NCBI GenBank assembly: GCA_018350325.1
Contig: JAEVLN010000002.1
Coordinates: 3,002,295 to 3,066,294, forward strand
Length of the DNA: 64,000 bases
Reading direction: 5' to 3'
From: Globodera rostochiensis
Taxonomy: Eukaryota > Nematoda > Chromadorea > Rhabditida > Heteroderidae
Part shown: positions 62,766 through 64,000 of the stretch, piece by piece
Position numbering within the stretch: the first letter of the stretch is position 1
Layout: each line of letters opens with the position of its first letter
Translations under genes and position numbers: made by a program
Notes under the pieces: generated by a model
Databases searched by the model: none
What the model saw: the letters and a program-made list of their open reading frames with translations, nothing else
Told to the model about the DNA's origin: nothing

Positions 62766-64000
62766 TTAGAAGGCCACAAAAAAAATCCAGAGACTGAAAA
62801 GGAATTTCGAGACAATGTAAGTTTACCCAAAGTTGATGGAGCAAACAGCGATGGCATTTGATGGGAATGTGCGCAAAAGGTCATTTGAGGAAGGCGACGG
62901 TGAGGAGGAGGAGGCGGACCAAACCCCAGACGTCTCTTCCTCAATGGGTTGGCCCAAAATGGTTGACTTTACAGTATGCGGCATGGCTAAACGACGGCTT
63001 CCGACAAAGAAGTTTCAAGTCGAAGTCGACGATATTAAGATGTATCTGATAAACCTACCAATGTTAGCTCCTTTGTTCGGTCGTCCCATGAATCCGTCGT
63101 CAACGACTTTGTTGAGGAGGTCGGTGTCCACGTTCACGATGAGACCGCCACGTCCCCGCGCGTTCTCCTCCCCATCGGAGCACGAATCCGAAGAACTTTC
63201 TTCGGACGATGAAGAAGAGGATGACAGATCAGAGGAGGAGGAGTCGCTATCGAAGGCAGCTGATAAAAGGTTAAGCGTTTCAATCCCGTGTTTAGCATGT
63301 TCTAATAAACCCCATTTTGATCAATCAAAAATTAATATTTAAGCAATTAAAAAATGCTTTGGGCTTGGTGTCTACCGCTTTCATTTTGATGTTCATCGTA
63401 AAGCGTCACTGGCTTAAGTTTGACGTTGGTCGTCTCAGTGTCAGCAGCGGCAACGCCGTTTTTTGTCACATGGCGGGAACGAAGACACGGTCTTTTGGCA
63501 GTACAAGCGTTGTGTTCGTTGCCCAACGGTGTTTTGTTTACTAAAAGAAAATAAGCACAAAAGCCCAATAAAAAAAAATTAGAAAATGGCACAATTCGTA
63601 GGAGCAAAAGGAACTAACTACCAGTCTCCACCCTTACAATTAGACAGACCTCCATTTGAGGTAACAACTGTAAATTATTTGGGTGAGTTAAGCAATGCAC
63701 ATTTAAACTACAAAAAAAGAACCTTTGGAAGACACTAAACATTATTTAGTCGGAGATTTTCAACAATTGGCTCAAGTCGGATTCTGCGGGGTGACTACGG
63801 CAAATTTACGAAAATTAAACCCTCTCATTGTCATGAGGAATTTCGCCACTACCGTTGGCAGCATTTTGCAGGAGAACGCGTGCTCTCGCCTGCTCCCGCA
63901 TTCCTTCTGCAATACTCCGCTGCAACGCGTCCACGGCGATGTGCTCGCGCCACTTCTGTGCCTTCTCGCGTTGCAACGCTTCGTGGTGCTGACGGTCAGG
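62766..64000 (-). CDS. Unidentified Ser/acid-rich protein, 5' end outside window
   Basis: Minus-strand exons: >64000-63853, 63540-63376, 63259-63059, 62986-62827, 62793-62766; canonical sites, phases agree. Pieces: REKAQKWREHIAVDALQRSI AEGMREQARARV, CTAKRPCLRSRHVTKN, SDSSSSDLSSSSSSSEESSD, GRGGLIVNVDTDLLNKVVDD GFMGRPN, GQPIEEETSGVWSASSSS. The last exon ends GLWIFFVAF. Probably nuclear. The join from the first to the second exon spans a 312-nt intron and is the least certain. No family recognised. Confidence 0.5.
63586..63792 (+). CDS. Candidate start of a plus-strand gene within that intron
   Basis: ATG at 63586 gives MAQFVGAKGTNYQSPPLQLD RPPFEVTTVNYL, then a donor after 63682 and an acceptor at 63749 keep the frame (VGDFQQLAQVGFCGVTTANL). 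Further on the frame overlaps, antisense, the exon of the minus-strand gene and looks less like a protein. It could be a small mitochondrial-type protein or chance. Confidence 0.25.

Noticed and set aside
62833..63342. 169-codon plus-strand frame with acidic stretches
   Set aside because: The minus strand has three exons here with good sites and consistent phase; the plus frame is its antisense image.
1..64000. Spliced-leader RNA genes, rRNA genes, bacterial-type operators or transferred bacterial genes
   Set aside because: Looked for by eye and not found; all supported genes have introns and animal-type families.

Overview
The window is eukaryotic nuclear DNA, most likely from a nematode and probably a tylenchid (cyst-nematode-like) plant parasite. 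The evidence is many short introns (often 40-60 nt) with TTTCAG or TTTAAG acceptors, several GC-AG introns, an innexin, two nematode-style metallothioneins, a receptor guanylate cyclase and a divergent CK1/TTBK-like kinase. The species is inferred, not proven. All exon models were built by hand from splice sites, reading phase and remembered family architecture; none has transcript support.

Layout. 1-9 kb: 3' part of a STARD3/MLN64-like sterol transporter (+), a 98-residue single-pass membrane protein (-), a secreted Cys-rich peptide gene (+) and a complete SLC35 nucleotide-sugar/triose-phosphate-type transporter (+). 9.6-14.7 kb: FMR1/FXR KH protein (-), head to head with a CK1-like kinase (+). 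15-19 kb: same-strand cluster KDM8/JMJD5, NAA38 and PPIL3 (-). 19.2-26.3 kb: Nup62 and the DEAD-box helicase DDX56 (+). 26.5-32.5 kb: ANKRD11/12-like tail protein, METTL9 and HP1 (-). 32.9-37 kb: RRP36 (+), AT-hook protein (-), C2H2 zinc-finger protein (+). 37.3-44.9 kb: a 33-exon receptor guanylate cyclase (-). 46.3-50.9 kb: a 3' fragment of AMP deaminase and a multi-C2H2 protein (-). 51.7-57.2 kb: two metallothioneins (-) flanking an innexin (+). 59.9-64 kb: an HTH protein (+) and two unidentified genes (-).

The most striking feature is in Nup62. Its FG-repeat domain is encoded by a tandem array of 45-nt, phase-2 micro-exons, one FG repeat per exon, separated by near-identical AT-rich introns of 39-49 nt (19.2-21.8 kb). 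The array is therefore a DNA satellite whose repeat unit is an exon plus an intron.

Other themes are: a family of hAT-like MITEs with 8-bp target duplications and palindromic interiors; intronic minisatellites in the STARD3 and guanylate cyclase genes; at least three introns that end in ATTTTGG instead of AG; a guanylate cyclase that has lost its catalytic Asn and Arg; and same-strand gene trios spaced about 200-270 bp, which could be operons.
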